A program made the position numbers and the translations under genes. A stretch of 64,000 nucleotides of DNA from Nonomuraea montanisoli. GTDB lineage: Bacteria; Actinomycetota; Actinomycetes; Streptosporangiales; Streptosporangiaceae. How positions within the stretch are numbered: position 1 is the stretch's first letter; each line of letters opens with the position of its first letter. The notes beneath the pieces are model-generated. The model was not told where the DNA came from and did no database searches. It saw nothing but the letters and a program-made list of their open reading frames with translations. Shown one piece after another: positions 1 to 9,076 of this stretch. The stretch covers positions 186,001-250,000 of the forward strand of contig NZ_JABWGN010000014.1 in assembly GCF_013363975.1 (NCBI RefSeq). Reading direction: 5' to 3'.

Positions 1-549
1 GCCGCGCTCGACGCCGCCGGTCTGGGCACGCTCATGCCGTACCAGGTGCTCCAGGCCGACCGCGACTCGACCGGCAGCGGCCTGTACGGCAAGCACCCGC
101 TGACCGAGCTGACCGGCCTGTTCACCGCCATCGGGCACAACATGCCCGCGGCGACGATCACCCTGCCGGGCGGGACGACCGCGCAGGTGGTCGCCGTCCA
201 CCCCCACCCGCCGCTGGGCCGCCGCGCCGAGGAGTGGAACGCGTCCCTGGCCGCGCTGCCGCCGCCCTCGCCGCGGGTGACGCGCGTGCTGGCCGGCGAC
301 TTCAACGCGAGCCTCGACCACCGCGCCTTCCGCGACCTGCTCGCCCGGGGCTACCTGGACGCGGCCGAGGAGACCGGCGAGGGGCTGGTGCCGACCTGGC
401 CGAACGGGCGTGCCGTCCCGCCGTTCATCGCGATCGACCACGTCCTGGTGGACCGGCGCGCGGCGGTGGGCCGCACGGAGATCCTCGACGTCCCGGGAAC
501 GGACCACCGCGGCGTCCTCGCCGAACTGCGCCTCCCGCCCGCCGCCTGA
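1..549 (+). CDS. Endonuclease/exonuclease/phosphatase family protein, 3' part
   Basis: The reading frame is open from the first base of the window, so the 5' end lies outside; 182 codons are visible. The visible part is the C-terminal half of an EEP-fold (DNase I-like) phosphodiesterase. The motif GDFNASLDH (about residues 99-107 of the visible part) carries the metal-binding Asp and the Asn of the family GDFN motif. IDHVLVD then matches the conserved D-H-V/I strand, and GTDHRGVLAEL supplies the terminal catalytic SDHxxV-like His. Members cleave phosphodiesters in DNA, sphingolipids or inositol phosphates, and the substrate cannot be told from this fragment. Any membrane or signal segment would lie upstream. 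It is convergent with the minus-strand NADH dehydrogenase gene. Confidence 0.85.
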   Translation, partial: AALDAAGLGTLMPYQVLQADRDSTGSGLYGKHPLTELTGLFTAIGHNMPAATITLPGGTTAQVVAVHPHPPLGRRAEEWNASLAALPPPSPRVTRVLAGDFNASLDHRAFRDLLARGYLDAAEETGEGLVPTWPNGRAVPPFIAIDHVLVDRRAAVGRTEILDVPGTDHRGVLAELRLPPAA

Positions 550-586
550 CCGGCTCAGGTGCGGGCCGCGCGCCGCCGGGACGGAG

Positions 587-1834
587 CTACTCCGCGACCG
601 ACGCGCGGCTCCTGCGCGGCCCGAAGTAACGCCAGAAGAAGTTGACCAGGACGCTGGTCCGGTTGCGGCCGCCGAGCAGGTAGGCGACGTGCAGGAAGAT
701 CCAGGCCAGCCAGGCGGGCAGTCCCCGGAAGGTGAAGCCGTTGGGGAGCTGCACGACGGCCGCGCAACGGCCGACGATCGCCATGATCCCGGGATCCCGG
801 TAGTGGAACGGCACGGTCGGACGCCCCGTCGCCGCGGCGACGATCTGCCGGCCGGCGTGCTTGCCCATCTGGATGGCGGGCTGGGCGAGCTGCGGCAGCG
901 GCTCCGGCGGCAGCGCGAGATCGCCGACGACGAAGACCTCGGGGTGCTCGCTCAGGTTCAGCCGTTCGGTGACGACGATCCGGCCGCCCTTGCCCTGGGG
1001 CAGGCCGCAGTCGGCGACCTCCTTGGGCGCGGTCACGCCGAGCGCCCAGACGGTGACGTCGCTGTGCAGGCGGGTGCCGTCGGACAGCACGACGGCGTCC
1101 GGCTCGACCGAGGCGACGGTGGCGCCGAGGCGCAGCCGCACCTCACGTTCGCGCAGGTCCCGCGCGGCGGCCTCGCGCAGGTGCGGCTTGTACGGCGCGA
1201 GCACGTAGTCGAACCGCTCGACCAGGGTGATGCTGGTCTGCTCGGGCTCGATCTCGGGGTAGGTCAGCGGGATCGTCCGCATGCGCAGCTCGGCCATGGA
1301 GCCCGCGATCTCGACGCCCGTGGCGCCGCCGCCGACGACCACCACGTGGGTGGTGGGCCGCCTGCCCAGGGCGGTCTCCTCCAGGCAGGTCTGGAGCCGA
1401 TCGCGCAGCGCCTTCGCGTCGCGCACGGAGTACAGGGGCAGCGCGTTCTTCTCGGCGCCCTCGATGGACAGCCAGTTCGTGCTGACCCCGGTGCCGAGGA
1501 CCAGGTAGTCGTAGTCGAGGACGGCGCCGTCGGTCAGCTCGACCTGCCGCTGGTCGAGGAGCAGCTTGCCGAGGCCGGCGGGGTGCACGCGCACGGTGGG
1601 GTACTTCGCGGCGAAGGCGCGCAGCGGGTAGGTCACGTCGCCGGCGGCCATGGCGGCCGTCGCCACCTGGTACAGCAGCGGCTGGAAGGTGGTGTAGGCG
1701 TTGTGGTCGACGATCGTGACCCTGGCTCCGGCGCGGGCGAGCTCGCGGACGGCGCTCAGCCCTCCGAAGCCCCCGCCCACCACCACGACGTGCGGCGGCC
1801 TGCCCGTCCGCTGCTGCCGCTTTCCGTCCATCAT
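587..1834 (-). CDS. ndh: Type II NADH dehydrogenase-like FAD/NAD(P) oxidoreductase
   Basis: This is a single-subunit flavoprotein that would pass electrons from NADH to menaquinone without pumping protons. Two dinucleotide-binding motifs are visible: GGGFGG at about residues 20-25 for FAD and GGGATGVE at about 168-175 for NADH. VFVVGDLA near residue 300 is the second FAD-contact motif. The C-terminus is hydrophobic (LAWIFLHVAYLLGG), as in membrane-bound actinobacterial NDH-2 proteins. I chose ATG 1834 because GGAAGGGG (1844-1851) lies 9 bases upstream. GTG 1837 and ATG 1831 are alternatives, and a longer open frame to 1882 has no ribosome site. It lies 100 bases downstream of cytochrome oxidase subunit I on the same strand, so the pair may form one respiratory unit. 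A sulfide:quinone-type role is less likely. Confidence 0.88.
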   Translation of the reverse strand: MMDGKRQQRTGRPPHVVVVGGGFGGLSAVRELARAGARVTIVDHNAYTTFQPLLYQVATAAMAAGDVTYPLRAFAAKYPTVRVHPAGLGKLLLDQRQVELTDGAVLDYDYLVLGTGVSTNWLSIEGAEKNALPLYSVRDAKALRDRLQTCLEETALGRRPTTHVVVVGGGATGVEIAGSMAELRMRTIPLTYPEIEPEQTSITLVERFDYVLAPYKPHLREAAARDLREREVRLRLGATVASVEPDAVVLSDGTRLHSDVTVWALGVTAPKEVADCGLPQGKGGRIVVTERLNLSEHPEVFVVGDLALPPEPLPQLAQPAIQMGKHAGRQIVAAATGRPTVPFHYRDPGIMAIVGRCAAVVQLPNGFTFRGLPAWLAWIFLHVAYLLGGRNRTSVLVNFFWRYFGPRRSRASVAE

Positions 1835-1935
1835 CACGAGGTGCCCCTTCCGGCGTGTCGGCCCACCCCGTGCATATGGCACCTCAGGCCCCCCTTAAAC
1901 CCCTTAATCCGCTTTATCGCGGCTCCCGCGCCGGG

Positions 1936-3606
1936 TCAGGCGGCCTTGTCCAGGGGCTCGCGCGGGTAGTGCAGGTCGAAGGCGGGCCGTTCGGAGCGGA
2001 TGGGCGGCATGAAGGTGAAGTTGTGCCGTGGCGGCGGGCACGAGGTCGCCCATTCGAGCGAGTTGCCGAAGCCCCACGGGTCGTCCACCGTGACGCGCGG
2101 GGCGCGCCGGGCGGTCTTCCAGACGTTGTAGATGAACGGGAGCGTGGACAGTCCCAGCAGGAACGCGCCGAGCGAGGAGAGCTGGTTCAGCGCGGTGAAG
2201 CCGTCGGCGGCGCTGTAGTCGGCGTAGCGGCGCGGGAACCCGACGACCCCGAGCCAGTGCTGCACGAGGAACGTCGTGTGGAAGCCGACGAACAGCATCC
2301 AGAAGTGGACCTGGCCGAGCCGGTCGTCGAGCATGCGGCCGGTCATCTTGGGCCACCAGAAGTAGAAGCCCGCGAACATCGCGAAGACCACGGTGCCGAA
2401 GACCACGTAGTGGAAGTGCGCGACCACGAAGTAGGTGTCGCTGATGTGGAAGTCCAGCGGCGGCGAGGCCAGGATGACCCCGGTCAGCCCGCCGAGCAGG
2501 AACGTCACGAGGAAGCCGATGGCGAACATCATCGGCGCGGCGAAGCTCAGATGGCCGCGCCACATGGTGCCGATCCAGTTGAAGAACTTCACCCCGGTCG
2601 GCACCGCGATGAGGAACGTCATGAACGAGAAGAACGGCAGCAGCACCTGCCCGGTCGGGAACATGTGGTGCGCCCACACCGTCATCGACAGGCCGGCGAT
2701 CGCGATCGTCGCCCCCACCAGGCCGACGTAGCCGAACAGCGGCTTGCGGGAGAAGACGGGGATGACCTCGGTGATGATCCCGAAGAACGGCAGCGCGATG
2801 ATGTACACCTCGGGATGGCCGAAGAACCAGAACAGGTGCTGCCACAGGATCGGCCCGCCGTTGGCCGCGTCGTAGACGTGCGTGCCGAACTTCCGGTCGA
2901 TCTCCAGCGCCAGCAGGGCCGCGGCCAGCACCGGGAACGCCATGAGCACGAGCATGCTGGTCAGCAGGACGTTCCAGGTGAAGATCGGCATGCGGAACAT
3001 CGTCATGCCGGGCGCCCGCATGCAGATGATCGTGGTGATGAAGTTGACCGACCCGAGGATCGTGCCGAGCCCGGACATCACCAGCCCCATGATCCAGAAG
3101 TCTCCGCCCATGCTGGGCGAGAAGGTGATCGACGACAGGGGCGTGTAGGCGAACCAGCCGAAGTCCGCCGCCCCGAGGGGCACCACGAAGCTCCAGAGCG
3201 TGATCAGCCCGCCGAACAGGAACAGCCAGTACGCCACCGCGTTCAGCCGCGGGAACGCCACGTCCGGCGCGCCGATCTGCAGCGGCATGATGACGTTGGC
3301 GAACCCGGCGAACAACGGCGTGGCGAACAGCAGCAGCATGATCACGCCGTGGTTGGTGAAGAGCTGGTTGTACTGCTGGGCCGTGACGACCTGCAGCCCC
3401 GGCTCGAACAGCTCGGCCCGGATGAGCATCGCCATCACACCGGCCACCAGGAAGAACCCGAAGGACGTCATGAGGTAGAGGTAGCCGATGACCTTGTGGT
3501 CGGTCGTGGACATCCAGTTCGCGAGCACCGCGCCCGCGCGTCGCCTCTTGACGGGGGCCAGCGGTGAGGTCATCGGCTCGCCGGCGGCCGGTTTCTGCGT
3601 CGTCAC
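1936..3606 (-). CDS. ctaD: Cytochrome c oxidase subunit I
   Basis: This is the catalytic, twelve-helix subunit of an aa3-type haem-copper oxidase that reduces oxygen and pumps protons in the cytoplasmic membrane. The length (556 aa) is normal. Diagnostic motifs are the haem a ligand region NHGVIML, the CuB/Tyr crosslink motif GHPEVYI, the HH pair in WAHHMF (CuB ligands) and AHFHYV with the haem a3 and a ligands. The start is GTG 3606, preceded by GGGGAGGG four bases upstream. A second in-frame ATG eleven codons later (3573) is possible. No subunit II, III or haem synthesis gene is nearby, so this is probably one of several ctaD paralogues, as is common in actinomycetes. An NDH-2 gene follows on the same strand. 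Confidence 0.97.
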   Translation of the reverse strand: MTTQKPAAGEPMTSPLAPVKRRRAGAVLANWMSTTDHKVIGYLYLMTSFGFFLVAGVMAMLIRAELFEPGLQVVTAQQYNQLFTNHGVIMLLLFATPLFAGFANVIMPLQIGAPDVAFPRLNAVAYWLFLFGGLITLWSFVVPLGAADFGWFAYTPLSSITFSPSMGGDFWIMGLVMSGLGTILGSVNFITTIICMRAPGMTMFRMPIFTWNVLLTSMLVLMAFPVLAAALLALEIDRKFGTHVYDAANGGPILWQHLFWFFGHPEVYIIALPFFGIITEVIPVFSRKPLFGYVGLVGATIAIAGLSMTVWAHHMFPTGQVLLPFFSFMTFLIAVPTGVKFFNWIGTMWRGHLSFAAPMMFAIGFLVTFLLGGLTGVILASPPLDFHISDTYFVVAHFHYVVFGTVVFAMFAGFYFWWPKMTGRMLDDRLGQVHFWMLFVGFHTTFLVQHWLGVVGFPRRYADYSAADGFTALNQLSSLGAFLLGLSTLPFIYNVWKTARRAPRVTVDDPWGFGNSLEWATSCPPPRHNFTFMPPIRSERPAFDLHYPREPLDKAA

Positions 3607-3694
3607 CGGGCCCTCCCCTGGGTCCTGTCCTGCGCGTGGCGCCTTCCCCCAGGGATACCCGGCACCGGGTCAAGGAAGGATCCGCCCCGGGTCA

Positions 3695-3724
3695 CGACTC
3701 GCCCCGCATCGGCGGGGCGAGTCG
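3695..3724 (-). terminator. Hairpin terminator after S8 protease gene
   Basis: A perfect 13-bp inverted repeat (CGACTCGCCCCGC and its complement) with the loop ATCG lies about 65 bases beyond the protease stop codon and before the ctaD start region. There is no T-run, as usual for high-GC actinobacteria. It may also shield ctaD from read-through. Confidence 0.7.
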
Positions 3725-3730
3725 CGCCCG

Positions 3731-3790
3731 GCGCGTCAGGAGGTGACCTCCCCCGGACGCGTCAGGAGGTGACCTCCCCTGGACGCGTCA
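3731..3790. repeat. 26-bp tandem repeat at the protease stop codon
   Basis: Two copies of a 26-bp unit (3731-3755, 3756-3781) and the first 9 bases of a third (3782-3790) abut the end of the S8 protease gene. The partial copy contains the real stop codon (3788-3790, read TGA on minus), and each full copy carries the same TCA. Every unit contains GGAGGT-G-ACCTCC, a perfect dyad. It looks like a tandem duplication of the gene end. Confidence 0.8.
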
Positions 3791-6700
3791 TGGGGTCGCC
3801 TTGTCCGGCCGCTCGGAGACGCGGACGGCGTTGACGATCGTGCTGCCCTCGCGGGTGGCGAAGCGGACGTTGAGCTGGCCGTCGGTGACCTTCACCGTGT
3901 ACTGCCTGGCCACGGCCGTGTACGTGCCGGCCTCCAGCGCGAGGTCGAGGGCCGGGATGGCGAGCTGCCCCTCGACCAGCACGTCGAAGACGCGCTTGCC
4001 GATGCCCGTGGATCTGGTGTCGGCGAAGTCCAGCTCGACGGTGTAGGTGCCGGCGGGCACGCCGTCGAAGCGGTACTCCAGCACGCCCTCGCGGGCGGTG
4101 CGGAACAGCGTCTGGTCGTCGGTGCCCTTGATGGTCTTCGAGGTGGAGGCGGTGCGGTTGGAGGTGGCGACCCAGCCGTGGTCGCCCTGGGTGTACTTGC
4201 GGTCGGCCGTCCAGGAGTCGCCGGCGGCGTCGACCAGGCCCTTGCTCGCGCCCGCGTCCACCGCGACCTGGTACTTCGGCACGACGACCGTCACCTTGAC
4301 CTCGATGACGGGCTGCCGCCCGCTGGCCGATCTGATCACCAGCTTGCCCGAGCGGAGCGTGCCGGGCTGGACCCCGGTGCTGGAGGCCGTGACCTTGAGC
4401 ATGACCCGCTGGTCCTTGGCCAGGTCGCCGGCCGTGGGCGTGACGGCGAGCCAGCTCTGCGCCGGGTCGGCGGTGACGGTGTAGGCGGTGGGCGAGCCGA
4501 GGTTGGTCAGCTCGAACGTGCGCGTCCGGCTGGCCTCGGCCGGCATCACCAGGGTGATCTCGCCGATGGACGAGCTGACCCGGCCGGTGACCAGGGCCGT
4601 GTCGATCCGGGTGATCGTGCCCGGGGCGATGGTGACGGGCTTGCTGAAGGTGCCGTAGTTCTCCTTGGACACCTCGACCTGGTAGTCGCCGGCGAGCACC
4701 TGGCCGGAGAAGGCGCCGTCGGGGCCGGTGGTGAGGGTGGCCACGTCGCCGATCTTCACCGTGGCGCCGGGCAGCGGGTCGCCGTCGTTGGCGTCGGTGA
4801 CGACGCCGCTGACCAGGCCGTGCCGGCTGGCGGCGAAGGTGAGGCTCTGGCCGTTGGTGAGCGCGGGCTCCTCGAAGGAGTAGAGCATGCCGTCGGCGCC
4901 GGTGGCGTTCTCGATGCCGACGGTGGCGCTGGTGCCCTGGTCGCGCTGGCTGTCGACGTCCTTGTACCGGTAGCTGACGGTGCCGTCCTCGCCGAGCAGC
5001 GCGGCGAAGGAGATGCGCTGCGCGGCGTCGTTGTAGTAGCGGACGTTGCGCCACTCGATCACGAACTGGCGGTGCGGCGCCGTGCCGGTGACGCCGGTGT
5101 AGACGCCGGCGCTCGCGTCCACGACCAGGTCGTCCCAGTACGGGTAGACGGCGTTGTTGGGCGTGCCGGTGGTGGGCAGCCGGCCGTTGCCGCCGCTGGT
5201 GACCTTGTCGGCGGCGAAGGTGGCCATGCCGTTGGTGGCGATCCACGCCTTGGCCTGCCCCGTGCCGTAGAACGGGACCGGGAAGGGCAGCGTCACCTGC
5301 TGGGCGTCGTCGTCGCCGGTGAGGGCGAGCTTGTCGGTGCCCGCGACGTACGGCTCGGCGCCGGTGCGACAGGTGTAGCCGAAGCCGTCGCCGCGCAGCC
5401 CCAGCTCGATGTCCTTGACGGTGTCGCCGGTCAGGACGATCCCCACCGACGTGCCGCGGGAGCAGCGGGAGGAGGGCGTGACCGTGATGGTGTAGTCGCC
5501 GTGCGGCAGCGTGAGCCGGTAGCGGCCGGCGGCGTCGGTGACGGTCCTGACAGGGGTTCCGGTCGCCTCGACCGTGGCCCCGGCCTCCGGCGTGCCGGCC
5601 GCGGTGACCGTGCCGGACAGGACGGCCTGGGGGTGCTGGGCCATGGTGACGTCGGCCCTGGCGCTCTGGCCGGCGACGACGGTGGCGGTCCCGGTGCCCT
5701 TGTCGTAGCCGAACTTCTCGGCGGTGATCCGGTAGTCGCCGGGCAGCAGGCGCGGCACCGCGTACGTGCCGTCCTGGCCGGTCACGACGGTGCGGGTGAC
5801 CGGGCCGGTGAGGGTGACGGTGGCGCCGGCCACGGGGCCGCCACCGGAGGTCCCCGTGGTGGAGGTCCCCGTGGTGGAGGTCCCCGTGGTGGAGGTCCCC
5901 GTGGTGGAAGTCACGGTGCCGGCCAGGTCGCCGACGCCGTCGCGGGGCGCGGCCTGGACGGCGGCGTAGGCGTCGAGCCGGCCCTCGCCCCAGACGTTGT
6001 TGTCGGCGGCGGTGCCGCCGCAGGAGGTGTCGTTGACGTCGATCGCCGTGGAGTCGAGCAGCGGCCGGGTCGCCGCCACGTCGCCCTGGAGGGCGGGCGC
6101 GGCCGACCAGAGGAGCGCCACGGTGGCCGCGACGTGCGGCGAGGCCATGGAGGTGCCGGTGTAGGAGTCGTAGCCGCCGCCGGGCACGGAGGAGCGCACG
6201 TTCACGGCGGGGGCGGCGATGTTCGGCTTGATCTCGCCGTTCTCGCCCTCGCCCTTGCTGGAGCGGGCGTAGAGGGTGCCGTTGACGTCGAAGCCGCCGG
6301 CGCTGTAGCTGCTCACGTACTGGCCGGGCGAGCCGCTGGTACGGCAGGCCGGGCCCTCGTTGCCGTTGGCGAAGGCCGGGAAGATGCCGGCCGCCACCCA
6401 CGCGTCGACGGTCTCCTTGTACCAGGGGTCGAAGCCGGCGCCGCCCCAGGAGTTGTTGACGATGTCGGGCGCGAGGTCGGGCCGCGGGTTCCGGCCGCCC
6501 AGGTCGGTGGGGGCGAGGACCCACTGCCCGGCGGCGAGCAGGGAGGCGTCGGTGCAGGTGTTGGTCTCACAGCCCTTGGCGGCGATCCACCGGGCGCCGG
6601 GGGCGACGCCGATGCCGTTGGCGCCGACCATGGTGCCCATCGTGTGCGTGCCGTGGCCGTTGTTGTCGCACGGCGCGGCGGTCGGGCAGACGTGGGCCGG

Positions 6701-7369
6701 GTCGAACCAGTTGTAGTCGTGGGTGTAGCTGCCGTCGGGGTTGCGTCCCCGGTAGGCGGCGGCCAGCTCGGGATGGTCGAACTGGGCGCCGGAGTCGATG
6801 TGGGCGACGACGATGCCCTCGCCGCGGTCACCCAGCTCGCTCCACACGCGCGGGGCGCCGACGCGGTCGATGTTCCACTCGACGGCCTTGACGCGCGCCT
6901 CGGCCTTGCCGGGGTCGGGCTTGGGGAGGGCGAGCGTGCGGACCGGCTCGATGCCGGTGACCTCGGGCAACTGGGCGATCTCGGCGGCCAGCTTGGGCCC
7001 GGCGGTGACGCGGACGGCGTTGACGATCCAGTACGGGGTGTAGTCGGCGTCCTGGGCGTCGAGGAGCTTGCGCAGGCCGGCCTGGGAGGCGGCGGCCTGC
7101 TCGGTCTTGGCCTCGAAGACCTGCTCGGCCTTGGCCTCCTTGGTCCTGGCCCTGCGGGCGGCGCTGAGGTCGGCCGCGCCCTTGAGGCGTACCCAGAAGG
7201 TGGACTTGCCGTCCGCGTCGAGGTCGGACCGGACGGCGGGGCTGATCTTGTCGGCGCCGGGTCCGGCGGCCGCGCTCGCCGCGGGCGCGGCGGCGCCGAG
7301 CGGCAGGATGAGGGTGAGGACGGCGATGATCCCGGTCAGGATCGCTCGCCGGCGGGGGGTGTTCGGCAC
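3788..7369 (-). CDS. Secreted S8 (subtilisin) protease with carboxypeptidase-regulatory-like and malectin-like domains
   Basis: This is a 1193-aa exported serine protease. A signal peptide (about residues 1-34, ending AASAAAG) is followed by an inhibitor-I9-like propeptide (about 50-150). The catalytic domain has the triad Asp192 (IDSG), His239 (NGHGTH) and Ser407 (GTSMASPH), with oxyanion Asn305/306 in VNNSWGG. A TTGTS-rich linker (about 488-508) then leads to several carboxypeptidase-regulatory-like beta modules (about 510-650 and 820-900). The malectin-like carbohydrate-binding tail (about 1040-1185) contains DAGA, WTADRKY and YTVELDFAD. The start ATG 7369 is preceded by GAAGGAGAG at about 12 bases. 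The gene follows the two HEYGH metalloprotease genes on the same strand after a 166-base gap containing a hairpin, so it is probably a separate transcript. The likely role is extracellular protein or glycoprotein degradation. Confidence 0.93.
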   Translation of the reverse strand: MPNTPRRRAILTGIIAVLTLILPLGAAAPAASAAAGPGADKISPAVRSDLDADGKSTFWVRLKGAADLSAARRARTKEAKAEQVFEAKTEQAAASQAGLRKLLDAQDADYTPYWIVNAVRVTAGPKLAAEIAQLPEVTGIEPVRTLALPKPDPGKAEARVKAVEWNIDRVGAPRVWSELGDRGEGIVVAHIDSGAQFDHPELAAAYRGRNPDGSYTHDYNWFDPAHVCPTAAPCDNNGHGTHTMGTMVGANGIGVAPGARWIAAKGCETNTCTDASLLAAGQWVLAPTDLGGRNPRPDLAPDIVNNSWGGAGFDPWYKETVDAWVAAGIFPAFANGNEGPACRTSGSPGQYVSSYSAGGFDVNGTLYARSSKGEGENGEIKPNIAAPAVNVRSSVPGGGYDSYTGTSMASPHVAATVALLWSAAPALQGDVAATRPLLDSTAIDVNDTSCGGTAADNNVWGEGRLDAYAAVQAAPRDGVGDLAGTVTSTTGTSTTGTSTTGTSTTGTSGGGPVAGATVTLTGPVTRTVVTGQDGTYAVPRLLPGDYRITAEKFGYDKGTGTATVVAGQSARADVTMAQHPQAVLSGTVTAAGTPEAGATVEATGTPVRTVTDAAGRYRLTLPHGDYTITVTPSSRCSRGTSVGIVLTGDTVKDIELGLRGDGFGYTCRTGAEPYVAGTDKLALTGDDDAQQVTLPFPVPFYGTGQAKAWIATNGMATFAADKVTSGGNGRLPTTGTPNNAVYPYWDDLVVDASAGVYTGVTGTAPHRQFVIEWRNVRYYNDAAQRISFAALLGEDGTVSYRYKDVDSQRDQGTSATVGIENATGADGMLYSFEEPALTNGQSLTFAASRHGLVSGVVTDANDGDPLPGATVKIGDVATLTTGPDGAFSGQVLAGDYQVEVSKENYGTFSKPVTIAPGTITRIDTALVTGRVSSSIGEITLVMPAEASRTRTFELTNLGSPTAYTVTADPAQSWLAVTPTAGDLAKDQRVMLKVTASSTGVQPGTLRSGKLVIRSASGRQPVIEVKVTVVVPKYQVAVDAGASKGLVDAAGDSWTADRKYTQGDHGWVATSNRTASTSKTIKGTDDQTLFRTAREGVLEYRFDGVPAGTYTVELDFADTRSTGIGKRVFDVLVEGQLAIPALDLALEAGTYTAVARQYTVKVTDGQLNVRFATREGSTIVNAVRVSERPDKATP
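5850..5909. repeat. 15-bp in-frame tandem repeat (4 copies) in protease linker
   Basis: Four near-identical copies of GTCCCCGTGGTGGAG (the last with A for the final G) encode the repeated TTGTS linker between the protease domain and the first beta module. Length variation would be in frame and probably tolerated. Confidence 0.9.
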
Positions 7370-7384
7370 ACGCTCTCCTTCACG

Positions 7385-7410
7385 CCCGGCGGGGGCGGGC
7401 CCCCGCCGGG
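7385..7410 (-). terminator. Hairpin between metalloprotease and S8 protease genes
   Basis: An 11-bp perfect stem (CCCGGCGGGGG with CCCCCGCCGGG, loop CGGG) lies downstream of the 7536-9065 gene and upstream of the S8 protease start. It would end the long arabinoside operon and separate it from the protease gene. Confidence 0.6.
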
Positions 7411-7535
7411 GTAGAGCTGATCTTTACGCCTACGGGTCGAGGGTGAAGAGATCGTGTCCGCTTTGCAAGGGGCCCTGCCATAACAAGACCCGCCATGTCA
7501 TGAAATGTGATCTGGTCAGGTGGAATGTCAGCTTG

Positions 7536-9065
7536 TTAGCCGACGGTGAGCTTGTACTCCTTCGTGACCGGGGTGCTGAGCTTGTCGTAGTCCCTGAGCT
7601 GGATGGTGACGGTGTACGTGCCCGCCTTGGCCGGGGTGCCGGCGAGCACGCCGGTGAACCGGTCGAGCGTGACGCCCTCGGGCAGCTCCCCGCCCGTCAC
7701 CTGCCAGTCGTAGAACGGCACGCCGCCCTTGGCCGCCAGCCGCTGCCGGTAGGGCTCGCCGGCGCTCGCCCGGCCGAGCGAGCCCGTCTCGATGGACGGC
7801 TTGAGGAACGGCGTCAGCCTGCGGTTGAGCTTCCACCCGGCGTTCTCGGCGATGAGCAGCGACAGCTTGGTCAGCTCCCACCTCCTGGTCGGGAAGACGT
7901 GCCGCCAGCCGCCGCTCTGGCCGCTGATCCGGTCCCAGTACGGGTCGTCGCCGGGCACGTGGTAGCTGGAGTCGAGCGGGACCGGGTAGCCCTGGTAGTC
8001 GATGACGTCCTGGTCGTCGCGGCCCCTGCTCTCCATGTACTTCGCCATGCCCTCCCAGTCGCTGTGGAAGGCGACCGCGTGGCCGTACTCGTGCATGACC
8101 AGCCCCTGGACGTCGATGACCGAGCCCAGGTCGGTCTTGTACCAGTCCTCGTCGCCCAGGGCGGTGAACAGCTTCATGAGCTGCTCGTCGTACTCCAGGA
8201 TCATGCTGGTCGAGCGGTGGTACGGCGTGGGCTTGCCGTTCTGGGTGTGGAACTTGCCGTTGATCGTCGGGAAGCCGGTCGAGTAGGGCGTCTGGATGCC
8301 GCGGAAGAACACGTACATCCCGTTGTACGGCTTGGCGTTGCTCGCCTCGACCTCGTTCTGCCAGTCGTCGCCCGGCAGCCGCGTGACCTCGTCCCCGGCC
8401 GGGACGGTGTCGAACGGCTTGAGGTCGAAGAAGGCGAACCAGTCGCGCACGGCCGTCTCCGCGGCCCTGCGCACGCCGGGGTCGGAGAAGTACGTGGTGA
8501 TGGTGTCGTAGCGGTAGTCGAAGTCGATCGGGATGGTGGGTTCCAGCTTCTTCTTCTCGTCCTGCTGGACCCGGATGGGCATGGTCCGGGTGACCGTCGC
8601 GCCGGTCGCGTCGGTCGTCTTCATGATCCACTTGTGCAGCTCGTCCTGGCCGGCGCCCTGCTTGGAGTGGATGGACAGCCGCACCACCTCGCGGTCGGCG
8701 GGACCGGTGAGGGTGAAGCTCTTGGTCGCCCCGGTCGGGGTCAGCTCGCTCGGCATGTTGAACATCAGCCGCGAGGTGCCCTCGGCCTTGAGGTCCACGG
8801 TCAGCGGGTAGGCGATGCCGGGGACCTTGGGCGCCCGCACGGTCAGCTCGACGTACGGGTTGGCCAGGTAGCCCTGCCAGTCCACGAGTTGCACGCCGTA
8901 GGTGGCGACGTTGCGGTAGAAGATGTCGAACACGTCGAGGCCGGGAGCGGCCTGCCGGGCCGCGAGGCCGGGGCTGGGCACAGAGGCAGCAGCGATGCCG
9001 GGATCCGGCACAGCGAGTGCGCCCAGCAGCCCGGCCACCGCGGCGACGATGGCGGTCTTCCTCAT
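7536..9065 (-). CDS. Secreted zinc-metalloprotease-like protein with C-terminal Ig-like domain
   Basis: This is a 509-aa exported protein. A signal peptide (about 1-26) is followed by an N-terminal beta-rich region that carries the shared NPYVELTV motif. The centre holds VMHEYGHAVAFHSD: HEYGH is a zincin HExxH site, with further His and Asp residues that could be the third ligand. The C-terminal roughly 90 residues (GGVPFYDW, LDRFTGVLAGTP, AGTYTVTIQLRD) form a putative Ig (He_PIG-type) domain often seen in surface proteins. The start ATG 9065 has AAAGGA upstream; longer open frames have none. The gene lies 11 bases after its paralogue 9077-11005 and ends the GH127/sugar-ABC operon. I do not recognise the exact family. 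A protease is inferred from the motif, with no proof of activity. Confidence 0.75.
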   Translation of the reverse strand: MRKTAIVAAVAGLLGALAVPDPGIAAASVPSPGLAARQAAPGLDVFDIFYRNVATYGVQLVDWQGYLANPYVELTVRAPKVPGIAYPLTVDLKAEGTSRLMFNMPSELTPTGATKSFTLTGPADREVVRLSIHSKQGAGQDELHKWIMKTTDATGATVTRTMPIRVQQDEKKKLEPTIPIDFDYRYDTITTYFSDPGVRRAAETAVRDWFAFFDLKPFDTVPAGDEVTRLPGDDWQNEVEASNAKPYNGMYVFFRGIQTPYSTGFPTINGKFHTQNGKPTPYHRSTSMILEYDEQLMKLFTALGDEDWYKTDLGSVIDVQGLVMHEYGHAVAFHSDWEGMAKYMESRGRDDQDVIDYQGYPVPLDSSYHVPGDDPYWDRISGQSGGWRHVFPTRRWELTKLSLLIAENAGWKLNRRLTPFLKPSIETGSLGRASAGEPYRQRLAAKGGVPFYDWQVTGGELPEGVTLDRFTGVLAGTPAKAGTYTVTIQLRDYDKLSTPVTKEYKLTVG

Positions 9066-9076
9066 GGAGTCCTTTC

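Noticed and set aside
4178..7414. A very long open frame (over 1000 codons) opposite the S8 protease gene
   Set aside because: It mirrors the protease codon pattern in a high-GC genome, has no ribosome site, and its translation is repetitive Val/Gly/Asp/Ala with no family motif.
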